A DNA stretch of 19,022 nt from Hyphococcus sp. (GTDB taxonomy: Bacteria; Pseudomonadota; Alphaproteobacteria; Caulobacterales; Parvularculaceae): the NCBI GenBank assembly GCA_021604605.1, contig BQJH01000024.1, positions 1 through 19,022 of the forward strand. The letters run 5' to 3'. The notes beneath the pieces are model-generated. The model made no database searches. It had not been told where the DNA came from and saw only the letters and a program-made list of their open reading frames with translations. Each line of letters starts with the position of its first letter. Position 1 is the first letter of the stretch. Of the stretch, positions 8,362-15,183 are shown in pieces. The position numbers were made by a program, and so were the translations under genes.

Positions 8362-9344
8362 TGTTTGGACGTAAAGAAGCGAATATTCTCGTCGTCAAAG
8401 CTGATAGCTTGGCGGGTTTTATTGCAGCGGAACCGGCCTTTGCGGCTATCCGCGAAGCGCACCCAAAATCAAAAATCAGCCTGCTGACGACAGGACCGCT
8501 ACAACGTGTTGCACGGGCGTCAAGTTACTTTGACCAGGTGGCCGGCATTCCGAATTTACGTGATGCAGACGCTCGCAAAGAATTTGTCAAACAGCTGAAG
8601 CTTGCCAAGTTTGAAAAGGTCTATGACCTTGCCGGGAATGATGCGAGCAAAAAGCTTCAAAGCGCTATGGGGCCTTTTGGGCCAAAGTGGTTTTCTGCAA
8701 GCACGCCATCGCGCCGCCGCGATGCGAAAGCTGGCCTTTTTGCGCCGCTTCCAGATGTCGGAGCACTGGCGAGCAATGCAGGGATTGAAGTTGAGGAGCG
8801 TTTGCCCGATTTGCATTGGGCGCTGAGTGCGCGCAAAGATTCAGCGAACATGAAACCTTCCTGGTACGGCATATCTGGCCCGTTTGGGTTGTTATTGCCA
8901 AGCCTGAACGAAGCTAACAGATGGACCCCATCTGGTTATGCGGGCCTTGCTTCGATGATGGCGATTGCGGGCTTTATGCCGGTTCTGGCGGGTTCAAAAG
9001 AGTTGCATGATTTTGGTGATGCAATCGCTGATGAAGCGCCACAGCTTGTCGATCTCACAGGAAAGACCGATCATCTGCAGCTTGCGGCGCTGGCCCATGA
9101 AGCCGCCTTTTTTGTCAGTGATGGCGCAGAGGAAGTTCACCTTGCTGTCAGTGTTGGCTGTGAAGGCGTTCTTATCACCAAGAATCAGTCATCAGAACCT
9201 GCCATTGATGGTCGTCATGTTGTCTCTTTGACGTCAGGAGATGGTGTAGGCGCTGTTGAGCCTGTCTTTGTCTGGCGCACCTTGTCGAATATGGGATTGA
9301 GCGCCGGTCAACCGGATAGCCCACAATCAGCTTCTGCCCGTTGA
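8361..9344 (+). CDS. divergent glycosyltransferase family 9 (heptosyltransferase-like) protein
   Basis: The 327-residue protein aligns by pattern with ADP-heptose:LPS heptosyltransferases. ILVVKADSLAGFIAAEPAF (9-27) takes the place of the usual ILVIRxSSLGDVVxTxPAL, and VDLTGKTDHLQLAALAHEAAFFVSD (230-254) is the typical donor-domain stretch. Two hallmarks are changed. The Gly-Asp of the N-terminal motif is Ala-Gly (18-19), removing the Asp thought to be catalytic in WaaC. The GNDSGPxHLA donor motif reads SDGAEEVHLA (253-262), keeping the His only. It may be catalytically altered, use another donor, or serve as a partner for the GT4 enzyme, to which it is coupled by a TAATG overlap. The remaining fold pattern is intact and the gene is not broken. 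The last 20 residues are low in conserved features. Confidence 0.75.
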   Translation: MFGRKEANILVVKADSLAGFIAAEPAFAAIREAHPKSKISLLTTGPLQRVARASSYFDQVAGIPNLRDADARKEFVKQLKLAKFEKVYDLAGNDASKKLQSAMGPFGPKWFSASTPSRRRDAKAGLFAPLPDVGALASNAGIEVEERLPDLHWALSARKDSANMKPSWYGISGPFGLLLPSLNEANRWTPSGYAGLASMMAIAGFMPVLAGSKELHDFGDAIADEAPQLVDLTGKTDHLQLAALAHEAAFFVSDGAEEVHLAVSVGCEGVLITKNQSSEPAIDGRHVVSLTSGDGVGAVEPVFVWRTLSNMGLSAGQPDSPQSASAR

Positions 9345-9370
9345 TATGTGATCGAAAACCCTTATATATC
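9341..9370 (+). promoter_or_regulatory. candidate promoter for infC
   Basis: TTGATA (9341-9346) overlaps the stop of the upstream gene and is followed, 16 bases on, by TATATA (9363-9368); a register with TATATC and 18 bases is also possible. Transcription would start near 9376, giving a leader of roughly 85 bases. The leader contains the inverted repeat TTTTGCA (9387-9393) / TGCAAAA (9406-9412). Confidence 0.4.
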
Positions 9371-9459
9371 GCCGCTTCTGACTGGTTTTTGCATTATTAA
9401 CCAAGTGCAAAAGCTAAGATGGCAGAATTTAACCGTTAGCTACCAAAGGAGAGAAATCC

Positions 9460-9999
9460 ATAGCACGTAAACCATTCGCTGCCGCAGCGCCTAAAAGCTC
9501 CGGCCCACGCGTAAACGAAGAAATCGGCGTCCCGCAGGTTCTTTTAATTGATCATGAAGGCGAGAAACGCGGCGTCGTAAAAACCGAAGATGCAATTGAA
9601 ATCGCTGTTCAGGTTGGCCTTGACCTTGTCGAGGTATCTCCTAACACACAGCCGCCTGTCTGCAAAATTCTTGATTATGGTAAATACAAATACCAGCAGC
9701 AGAAGAAAAAGGCTGAAGCGAAGAAGAAACAAAAAGTCGTTGAGATCAAAGAGATCAAGATGCGCCCCAATATCGATGACCATGATTATGACGTGAAAGT
9801 CAGGGCGATGAAGCGGTTCTTTGAAGATGGCGACAAAGTCAAAGTGACATTGAGATTTCGGGGGCGGGAAATGGCCCACCAGGATCGTGGCTCTGATCTG
9901 TTACGCCGCGTTCAAGATGATTTTGATGAGATTGCAAAAGTTGAGCAATTTCCGAAAAAGGAAGGCCGCCAGATCATGATGGTCATGGCGCCGAGATAA
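9460..9999 (+). CDS. infC: translation initiation factor IF-3, ATA start codon
   Basis: The 179-residue IF-3 binds the 30S subunit, prevents premature 50S joining and proofreads the start codon. The N-domain (about 18-78) includes RVNEEI and the family signature KILDYGKYKYQQQ (69-81). A Lys-rich linker (82-95) and the C-domain (96-178, with EIKEIKMRPNI) follow. The reading frame upstream is closed by TAA at 9430-9432, and between it and the conserved ARKPFAAAAP start there is no ATG, GTG or TTG. The only plausible start is ATA at 9460, placed eight bases after AAGGAG. The first in-frame ATG (9760) would delete the N-domain. Rare start codons are a known trait of infC, because IF-3 rejects its own mRNA when abundant. 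The usual rpmI-rplT neighbours are absent; a terminator follows. Confidence 0.96.
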   Translation: MARKPFAAAAPKSSGPRVNEEIGVPQVLLIDHEGEKRGVVKTEDAIEIAVQVGLDLVEVSPNTQPPVCKILDYGKYKYQQQKKKAEAKKKQKVVEIKEIKMRPNIDDHDYDVKVRAMKRFFEDGDKVKVTLRFRGREMAHQDRGSDLLRRVQDDFDEIAKVEQFPKKEGRQIMMVMAPR

Positions 10000-10024
10000 T
10001 CGACTAAATTCGTTCGCTATGGTG

Positions 10025-10059
10025 ATCGCCTCAATGGGACATTGGGGCGATTTTCCTTT
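10025..10059 (+). terminator. intrinsic terminator of infC
   Basis: ATCGCCTCAAT (10025-10035) pairs with ATTGGGGCGAT (10041-10051) over 11 bases with one T-G pair, around a five-base loop, and is followed by TTTTCCTTT. It starts 26 bases after the infC stop and is the best terminator in the window. Confidence 0.85.
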
Positions 10060-10105
10060 GCTGGCGCAGTGTTTGCTGTATCCACATCAGAGCCTGCCGG
10101 TTTTG

Positions 10106-10120
10106 TGCTTACTGTAAGCA
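10106..10120. promoter_or_regulatory. perfect 7+1+7 palindrome upstream of the anchored coiled-coil gene
   Basis: TGCTTAC and GTAAGCA flank a single T. The site lies between the infC terminator and the next gene, four bases before the earliest possible start (GTG 10125). It could be an operator for a dimeric regulator or a small hairpin; no regulator is identified. Confidence 0.35.
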
Positions 10121-10157
10121 TGGTGTGCCGGAATGGCGCACTATGGTGTGGGGCCGT

Positions 10158-10514
10158 ATGGATGAGCCTTGGTTAATGACGTTTTTACTGAGCCGTTTTG
10201 TGATCGCAGCGGCAGCGTTTGCTATTGGCGTCTTTGTGGGCGTGCGATTTATCCGTTCCAAGCGCAAAGTCATGGACGGGTCTGCCGTGGCAGACAGAGA
10301 TAGCAACCCATCTATGACGGGCGGCTCTCCCGATCAAAAAATTGATGCGTTGGTGCAGGAGCTGAAAAAGGCAAGGACGGCCTTGCAAGATAATGATGAC
10401 ATCAATGCTTCAATGGCAGATGCGATCACTGAGCTTGAAGATACAGTAAAGCGCGCCAATGGGCGTTTGAAGTTGATCGAAAAATCAATCAAAAAATCCA
10501 AATCAGATTTGTAA
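10158..10514 (+). CDS. small membrane-anchored coiled-coil protein, unknown function
   Basis: The gene is not recognised. With the start at 10158 it encodes 118 residues: a short N-terminus, one hydrophobic helix (about 8-30), a basic stop RFIRSKRK (30-37), a polar linker (38-58) and a charged helix with heptad-like spacing (59-113). That implies a bitopic protein with a cytoplasmic coiled coil, by the positive-inside rule. Start choice is uncertain: GTG 10125, ATG 10143 and ATG 10158 are all in frame, none has a strong ribosome binding site, and 10158 gives the most typical N-terminus for a single-helix anchor. It lies alone between the infC terminator and the convergent MFS gene. Codon use resembles the neighbours, which supports a real gene. 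Small scaffold or division-associated proteins have this shape, but nothing here proves such a role. Confidence 0.6.
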   Translation: MDEPWLMTFLLSRFVIAAAAFAIGVFVGVRFIRSKRKVMDGSAVADRDSNPSMTGGSPDQKIDALVQELKKARTALQDNDDINASMADAITELEDTVKRANGRLKLIEKSIKKSKSDL

Positions 10515-10544
10515 AATTTCGCATAGTTAAGAACTGCGTAAACC

Positions 10545-10563
10545 AGCCTCAGGCTAAATGAGG
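10545..10563. terminator. short inverted repeat between convergent genes
   Basis: CCTCA (10547-10551) and TGAGG (10559-10563) could pair, as could the overlapping AGCCT/AGGCT. The position between two convergent stop codons fits a bidirectional terminator, but the stem is short and there is no clear T-run. Confidence 0.25.
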
Positions 10564-10589
10564 AATAGCGTAGAGCATGTCCTGCTTTA

Positions 10590-11879
10590 CTATTTTGTTT
10601 CTGCCGTTTCTTCTCTTGGTCGCTGCACCCGTCTGAACGCGATCAAAAGAGGCGCTAACGCTAGCAGCGTTAAAGCGCTAGCGAGAACGAAAGGTGCGCC
10701 AGGAAAGTATATTCCAGCGCCTTTTTCCAGGATCGTTATACCGGCAATCGTGAACGGCGTTCCGGGCGCTGAAAAAGCGGCGAAAATTTGAGTCATGATC
10801 GGCGGTCCCATAATCATCGACAGGCTGGCAATGGCCGCGACAGCGCCTTGCAGTTCTCCCTGCGCATTCGCCGGGACGGTTCTTGACATGATGCCCTGAA
10901 GGGAGGGGAGCGTGACGCCTGCAAGGGAGGAAACTGTAATTAACGCATAAACCATCCAACCCTGGTCCGCGAAAGCATATCCAAGATAGGTGACAATCGC
11001 GATCATCGTTCCGCCAACTGCAGCAGCGCGTTCTCCTATTTTCGGGATGATAATGCGCGTTAACCCGCCTTGAACAATAGCAGCCATGAGGCCTACAAAC
11101 ATCAAAGAGGCGCCAATGAACCCGGGTGACCAGCCGTACTTTTCTTCAGCGAAATAGGACCAGACGGAAGGAAAGGTCCAATGCGCCAGCTGATAAAGGA
11201 AGATGGCGCCAGCAATTGGCAGCATCATTGGATATTGGCTGAACTGTTTGAAGTTTCCGAAAGCATTTGCGCGCTTCCACTCAAACTTGCGACGCTTTTC
11301 CTTGTTTAAGGTTTCCGGCAACACAAACAAACCCAGCAAAAAGTTTGTTGCTCCTAATGCAGCGACAAAGAAAAATGGCGCCCGAGGGCCAAAGCTTTCA
11401 CCAAGAATGCCGCCAATACCAGGGCCAATAATAAAGCCCAGTCCGAAGGCTGCTCCCATAAGACCAAAATTGGCCGCTCGTTTTTCCGGCGGTGTTATGT
11501 CTGCAATATAGGCATTCGCGGTGGAGAAAGTTGCGGCAAAGGCGCCGGCCAATAGCCTTGCAACCACAATAACGCCGATAACAGGCGCCAGCGCCATAAC
11601 TAGAAAGTCAAAAGAATACGCAGCCATTGAAACTAATAATACCGGTCGTCGTCCAAACCGGTCAGAGAGCCCGCCAATGATCGGCATCATGATGAACTGC
11701 ATTAACGCATAAACAAAAGTGAGATAGCCACCCCATTGCGCCGCATGCGCGAGGTTTTCACCTGTCACGTCCATGATGAGTTGCGGCATGACGGGCATAA
11801 TCACACCCAGTCCGATCATGTTGAGCATGACCGTGGTGAAAATATAAAACATTGCGAACCGGTTATGGGTTTCGGCCAT
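10590..11879 (-). CDS. MFS multidrug/TetA-like exporter (DHA1 family)
   Basis: A 429-residue, probably 12-helix inner-membrane transporter. Motif A, GGLSDRFGRRP (69-79), lies between TM2 and TM3; the TM4 stretch RLLAGAFAATFSTANAYIAD (108-127) resembles motif B; and GAAFGLGFIIGPGIGG (142-157) in TM5 is the antiporter motif C. These identify a drug:H+ antiporter of the group that includes the TetA tetracycline exporters, with the PPEKRAANFGLMGAAFG region especially TetA-like. Chromosomal relatives of this kind are widespread, and tetracycline resistance should not be assumed. The gene starts 46 bases after the stop of the CNNM/CorC-type gene on the same strand, so it may be the last gene of the aroK-aroB unit. 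GGAAG lies about eleven bases before the ATG. Confidence 0.9.
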   Translation of the reverse strand: MAETHNRFAMFYIFTTVMLNMIGLGVIMPVMPQLIMDVTGENLAHAAQWGGYLTFVYALMQFIMMPIIGGLSDRFGRRPVLLVSMAAYSFDFLVMALAPVIGVIVVARLLAGAFAATFSTANAYIADITPPEKRAANFGLMGAAFGLGFIIGPGIGGILGESFGPRAPFFFVAALGATNFLLGLFVLPETLNKEKRRKFEWKRANAFGNFKQFSQYPMMLPIAGAIFLYQLAHWTFPSVWSYFAEEKYGWSPGFIGASLMFVGLMAAIVQGGLTRIIIPKIGERAAAVGGTMIAIVTYLGYAFADQGWMVYALITVSSLAGVTLPSLQGIMSRTVPANAQGELQGAVAAIASLSMIMGPPIMTQIFAAFSAPGTPFTIAGITILEKGAGIYFPGAPFVLASALTLLALAPLLIAFRRVQRPREETAETK

Positions 11880-11925
11880 GCTGGATGTATCTTCCGTGGT
11901 TGAAGTCTGGATTGCCCGGAGCGAT

Positions 11926-13218
11926 TTATGCGGGATCTTGGGCGATAGGCGTGATTTTTATGGCGGTGATCTGGTTACGCCTTCTACGTAAAATACGAAA
12001 CCGAAATCCATGGAAAGAAAATGTCTGGCCGACTTCCGGGATGCATTGCCCTTCATGGATAACCAGCCCGGCAACAGTGATAGCCTCTTCATCCGGCAGG
12101 TTCCAATCCATGGCGCGGTTTAGGTCGCGGATGGTGACGTCACCATCGACATTCAGCGTACCGTCCCCTTGCGGGCGGACGCCTTGAACCGGGCTGTCAT
12201 ATTCATCTTCAATCTCGCCAACGATTTCTTCCAGAATGTCTTCCATGGTGACGAGGCCCATGATCGCACCATATTCATCGACAACGAGCGCAAAATGCTC
12301 TTGTTTTAATTTAAACGCATCGAGCTGTTCTTGCAGCGTTGTTGTTTCCGGCACGAAATATGGCTTGCGGGTGATGTCCTCAAAAGACACTGCATCAGCG
12401 GCGCCGTCTGCATTCCATAGCGCACGCAACAAATCCTTTGCATGCAAAATGCCCACAATATTATCGGGATTATCGCGAAACAGCGGCAGACGCGTATGAG
12501 GGCTTTTTAGCGCCTGTTGAATAATGACTTCATTGGGTTTGTCGAGGTCGATCATTTCCACTGATTTTCGGTGGATCATAATTTCTTCAACCCTGATGTC
12601 ATCTAGTTCCAGCGCACCACGAATAAGGTCTCTTGCCTCTTTATCGACGCGTCCTTCCGAGTGATGCAGGTCGATGGCGCCGCGTATCTCATCATGAGCA
12701 GAGAAGACGGCGCTATCTTTCGAAATGTCTACGCCGAATAAATGTAAAACCCCACGCACAATGAATTGTACGACGCGGGTTATCGGTGCGAAAACAAACA
12801 CCACCCACCGCATGACGGGCGCGACGAACATCGCAAATGAATCGGGGCGGGCAATGGCGAGCGTCTTGGGCGCCACTTCTGAAAAGATCAAAATCAGCGC
12901 AGTCATTAATATGGTCACGATGACATTAGCGAGGCCTGTCGCACCGAATATTGAGATCAATAGGCTGGTGGCTAACGAGGTCGCCAGAATGTTGACCAGA
13001 TTGTTACCAAGAAGGATGGCGCCAATCAGTCTTTCCCGATCTTTGATTAGAAGATTGACCCGGCGCGCGCTCGCGTTGCCATCGCTTTCGAGTTTGTGCA
13101 TGCGCGCATTGGAAGTCGCAGTTAGCGCGGTTTCAGAACCGGAGAAAAATGCCGATAGCATCAGCAATCCAAAAATAATCCCGACAGGGATGAGCATGGC
13201 TGTTTCAGCTTCGTTCAT
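11926..13218 (-). CDS. CNNM/CorC-HlyC family membrane protein with CBS pair ('hemolysin family' protein)
   Basis: The 430-residue protein has the standard order of this family. A CNNM (DUF21) transmembrane domain (about 8-190) includes FFSGSETALTA (24-34) and FSEVAPKTLA (112-121). Two CBS domains follow (about 210-270 and 280-338, with DEYGAIMGLVTMEDILEEI at 314-332), then a C-terminal CorC_HlyC domain (about 345-425). Relatives are Mg2+ or other divalent-cation exporters gated by nucleotide at the CBS pair; the name hemolysin is historical. It starts 18 bases after the aroB stop on the same strand, with GAAGG about nine bases before the ATG, and this aroK-aroB-CNNM order recurs in alphaproteobacteria. 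There is no obvious metabolic reason for the pairing with shikimate genes. The domain set is complete and no key region is missing. Confidence 0.92.
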   Translation of the reverse strand: MNEAETAMLIPVGIIFGLLMLSAFFSGSETALTATSNARMHKLESDGNASARRVNLLIKDRERLIGAILLGNNLVNILATSLATSLLISIFGATGLANVIVTILMTALILIFSEVAPKTLAIARPDSFAMFVAPVMRWVVFVFAPITRVVQFIVRGVLHLFGVDISKDSAVFSAHDEIRGAIDLHHSEGRVDKEARDLIRGALELDDIRVEEIMIHRKSVEMIDLDKPNEVIIQQALKSPHTRLPLFRDNPDNIVGILHAKDLLRALWNADGAADAVSFEDITRKPYFVPETTTLQEQLDAFKLKQEHFALVVDEYGAIMGLVTMEDILEEIVGEIEDEYDSPVQGVRPQGDGTLNVDGDVTIRDLNRAMDWNLPDEEAITVAGLVIHEGQCIPEVGQTFSFHGFRFRILRRRRNQITAIKITPIAQDPA

Positions 13219-13236
13219 GAGAGGGCCTTCGATGGT

Positions 13237-14355
13237 TTATTTTGCAATTGTGTGCTCAAGAAATTGTTCAAGGTCTTTTAAAGATACATTGTTGGTGATG
13301 ATCGCCTTACCAATACCACTGGCAAGAATGAGGGTCATTTCCCCTGCCTGCATTTTTTTGTCCTGCATCATCAGGGAGAGTAATTTTTTACTCGTGAGAT
13401 CAGGCAATGGTTTAAGATCACTGACAGTGGTTGGAAGATTGGCGGCTCGCAGATGGGTTTTGACGTGAGCAGTGTCTTCGGACGGGCACAAGCCAAGTTG
13501 AGTTGAAAAATCAAAAGCTAACGCCATGCCCAAAGCAACGGCTTCGCCATGGAGTACACTGTCAGAATACCCATAAGCGGCTTCGAACGCATGGCCAAAT
13601 GTGTGACCAAGGTTTAAGAGCGCGCGCTCGCCTTTTTCACGTTCATCTTGCGCGACAATTTTTGCTTTCGCGGCGCAGGATTTTTTGACGGCGTACGCAC
13701 GTTCTTTATGACCGGCCTTTTCAAGGATCATGGGGTGATTGCTGTCGAGCCAATCGAAAAATTCAGGATCGGAAATCAGCCCGTATTTGACAATCTCAGC
13801 GTAGCCGGCGCGCAGCTCTCTTGCTGGTAGTGTTTCAAGAGTTGAAATATCCGCCATCACGAAAGCTGGTTGATGAAAGGCGCCAATCAGGTTTTTCCCT
13901 TGAGGAACATTTACGGCAGTTTTGCCGCCGACAGCACTGTCAACTTGCGCCAGTAAAGTTGTCGGAATTTGGATGAAGTTACATCCGCGTCTCAAAATGG
14001 CTGAGGCAAAGCCAGTAATATCACCGACAACCCCGCCGCCAAATGCAATCACAACATCTGTCCGTTCAACATCCAGGTCGAGCAATTGGCCAGTTAACTG
14101 TTCCAGTTGTTGAAACGATTTTGTTGCTTCACCGGGTTGAAGGGTAATGAAGTTATGTTTGATGCCGCCGGCCTCAAGGCCAGATCGTAGTCTGGCCCCT
14201 TGTGCTTTCAGGACATTCTCATCGGTAACGACAACGACTTTTGGTCGATTGAGAAACGGTGCGATTATTTGACCAGCTTGTTCAAGCAAGTTGTCGCCGA
14301 TGCAAATATCGTAGCTACGTCCAGATAAGGGGACAGATAATGTTTCGTTCTTCAT
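13237..14355 (-). CDS. aroB: 3-dehydroquinate synthase
   Basis: This 372-residue cytoplasmic enzyme turns DAHP into 3-dehydroquinate, the second step of the shikimate pathway, using NAD+ and a divalent metal. The NAD-binding loop FGGGVVGD is at 105-112, and PTTLLAQVDSAVGGKTAVN (131-149) is the strongly conserved substrate region. By comparison with the fungal and bacterial enzymes the metal ligands are Glu187 (AGYAEIVKYG), His251 (NLGHTFGHAFE) and His269 (LHGEAVALGM), all present. Length is normal for the family. Its ATG overlaps the aroK stop by four bases (ATGA), and with no strong ribosome binding site of its own, translation is probably coupled. The neighbouring aroK supplies a later step of the same pathway. 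Confidence 0.97.
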   Translation of the reverse strand: MKNETLSVPLSGRSYDICIGDNLLEQAGQIIAPFLNRPKVVVVTDENVLKAQGARLRSGLEAGGIKHNFITLQPGEATKSFQQLEQLTGQLLDLDVERTDVVIAFGGGVVGDITGFASAILRRGCNFIQIPTTLLAQVDSAVGGKTAVNVPQGKNLIGAFHQPAFVMADISTLETLPARELRAGYAEIVKYGLISDPEFFDWLDSNHPMILEKAGHKERAYAVKKSCAAKAKIVAQDEREKGERALLNLGHTFGHAFEAAYGYSDSVLHGEAVALGMALAFDFSTQLGLCPSEDTAHVKTHLRAANLPTTVSDLKPLPDLTSKKLLSLMMQDKKMQAGEMTLILASGIGKAIITNNVSLKDLEQFLEHTIAK

Positions 14356-14930
14356 GTTGCGTCGTTCGGATCTGGAATTTTTATGTCGGAGAGGGCTGAT
14401 AGTTTTTCTATAATCAAATCCACGGTGTGCATATGCGGCCCGGATTGACTGTCGATGTGAATGTCAGCCTGTGCGTAAAACGCCTCACGTTCTTTGGAAA
14501 GGCGTTCCAAAATCTTTATAGGATTGTCGTTTTTTAACAGTGGTCTTGTGCTTCGCTTAGTGGCTCGACTGAGCAAAACGTCGAGATCTGCTTTCAACCA
14601 GATGGATATAGTCGTATTGGCGATCAACGCCCGCGTGTCTGGGTGAGTTAAGGCCCCGCCGCCTGTGGCCAAGACATGAGGTGGCCCACCCAGTAATCGC
14701 TTAATCACCCCAGCTTCTCCGCGCCTGAAGCTTTCTTCGCTATGAGATTGAAAAAGCTCGGAAATTGACATTCCTGCTGCTTTTTCAATTTCTTCGTCAG
14801 CATCAAAAAAAGGAAGATTGAGGCGCGGCGCTAATCGGCGGCCGATCGTGGTTTTTCCAGCCCCCATCATGCCGACCAGGACGATCGTGCGGGGTTTGGT
14901 CGTAGCAAGCGGTTTGCGAGGGCTATTCAT
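14352..14930 (-). CDS. aroK: shikimate kinase
   Basis: The 192-residue P-loop kinase phosphorylates shikimate at the 3-hydroxyl with ATP. The Walker A motif is GMMGAGKT (20-27). The shikimate site is formed by Asp43 in FFDAD, Arg69 in SFRRGE and the TGGG turn (89-92). The lid arginine is Arg129 in STRPLL. All expected residues are there. The N-terminal 14 residues before the first strand are a short polar extension. The ATG at 14930 has no recognisable ribosome binding site and there is no in-frame alternative upstream, so initiation may be weak or the mRNA leader very short. A small hairpin AGGCG-N4-CGCCT (14944-14957) lies just upstream. It is the first gene of a minus-strand unit with aroB and the CNNM-type gene, divergent from the xerD unit. 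Confidence 0.96.
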   Translation of the reverse strand: MNSPRKPLATTKPRTIVLVGMMGAGKTTIGRRLAPRLNLPFFDADEEIEKAAGMSISELFQSHSEESFRRGEAGVIKRLLGGPPHVLATGGGALTHPDTRALIANTTISIWLKADLDVLLSRATKRSTRPLLKNDNPIKILERLSKEREAFYAQADIHIDSQSGPHMHTVDLIIEKLSALSDIKIPDPNDAT

Positions 14931-14983
14931 GAGGGGTAGATGTAGGCGAGTGCGCCTCTTAGCGCTAGACGGTATCTTTCCAG

Positions 14984-15012
14984 TTGGGACATCAGGTGTG
15001 ACACTGTATAGC
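14984..15012 (+). promoter_or_regulatory. candidate promoter of the small peptide-periplasmic protein-xerD unit
   Basis: TTGGGA (14984-14989) and TATAGC (15007-15012) are exactly 17 bases apart. Transcription would begin near 15019, about 39 bases before the TTG start at 15058. No obvious promoter for the divergent aroK was found in the same gap. Confidence 0.4.
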
Positions 15013-15057
15013 TATGGCTTGGGTTATTAGTAGCGCATTAAATACGGAGCGGGGCAA

Positions 15058-15183
15058 TTGCGGTTTATTTTGATACTTCTTTTAGTGGTCGTGGCGACGA
15101 TGGTCGGGCTCTTTATCTATGGGCAAATGCTGGAGCCAGACACCACAACAATTGAGCAGGAGGTCTCTGATGCTGCCTCCTAA
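15058..15183 (+). CDS. 41-residue single-helix membrane peptide, TTG start
   Basis: This short gene is easily missed because it starts with TTG. GGAG (15046-15049) lies eight bases before the TTG. The peptide begins (M)RFILILLLVVVATMVGLFIYG, one hydrophobic helix of about 20 residues, followed by QMLEPDTTTIEQEV and a short acidic tail. A similar tail motif (LEP-D/E-x-x-x-IEQE after a single helix) is, as I recall, found in small proteins of other alphaproteobacteria, which would argue for selection. The C-terminus is probably periplasmic or membrane-surface. Its last 14 bases overlap the next gene, whose ribosome binding site AGGAGG lies inside it, so the two are likely translationally coupled. 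The function is unknown. Confidence 0.7.
   Translation: MRFILILLLVVVATMVGLFIYGQMLEPDTTTIEQEVSDAAS

Noticed and set aside
9760..9999. 79-residue open frame with an ATG start as a separate gene
   Set aside because: It is the C-terminal domain of IF-3; the same frame continues upstream through the N-domain to the ATA start at 9460.
10590..11879. Calling the MFS gene a tetracycline resistance gene
   Set aside because: The TetA-like motifs are shared by many chromosomal exporters of unknown substrate, and no TetR-type regulator lies next to it.
12725..13468. 247-residue open frame on the plus strand across the CNNM-type gene and the aroB end
   Set aside because: Mirror of two real genes on the other strand; the composition is that of an antisense frame and there is no start signal.
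15119..15169. Longer start of the secreted protein (ATG 15119)
   Set aside because: The 17 extra residues are polar, would bury the signal peptide, have no ribosome binding site and lie within the small peptide gene.
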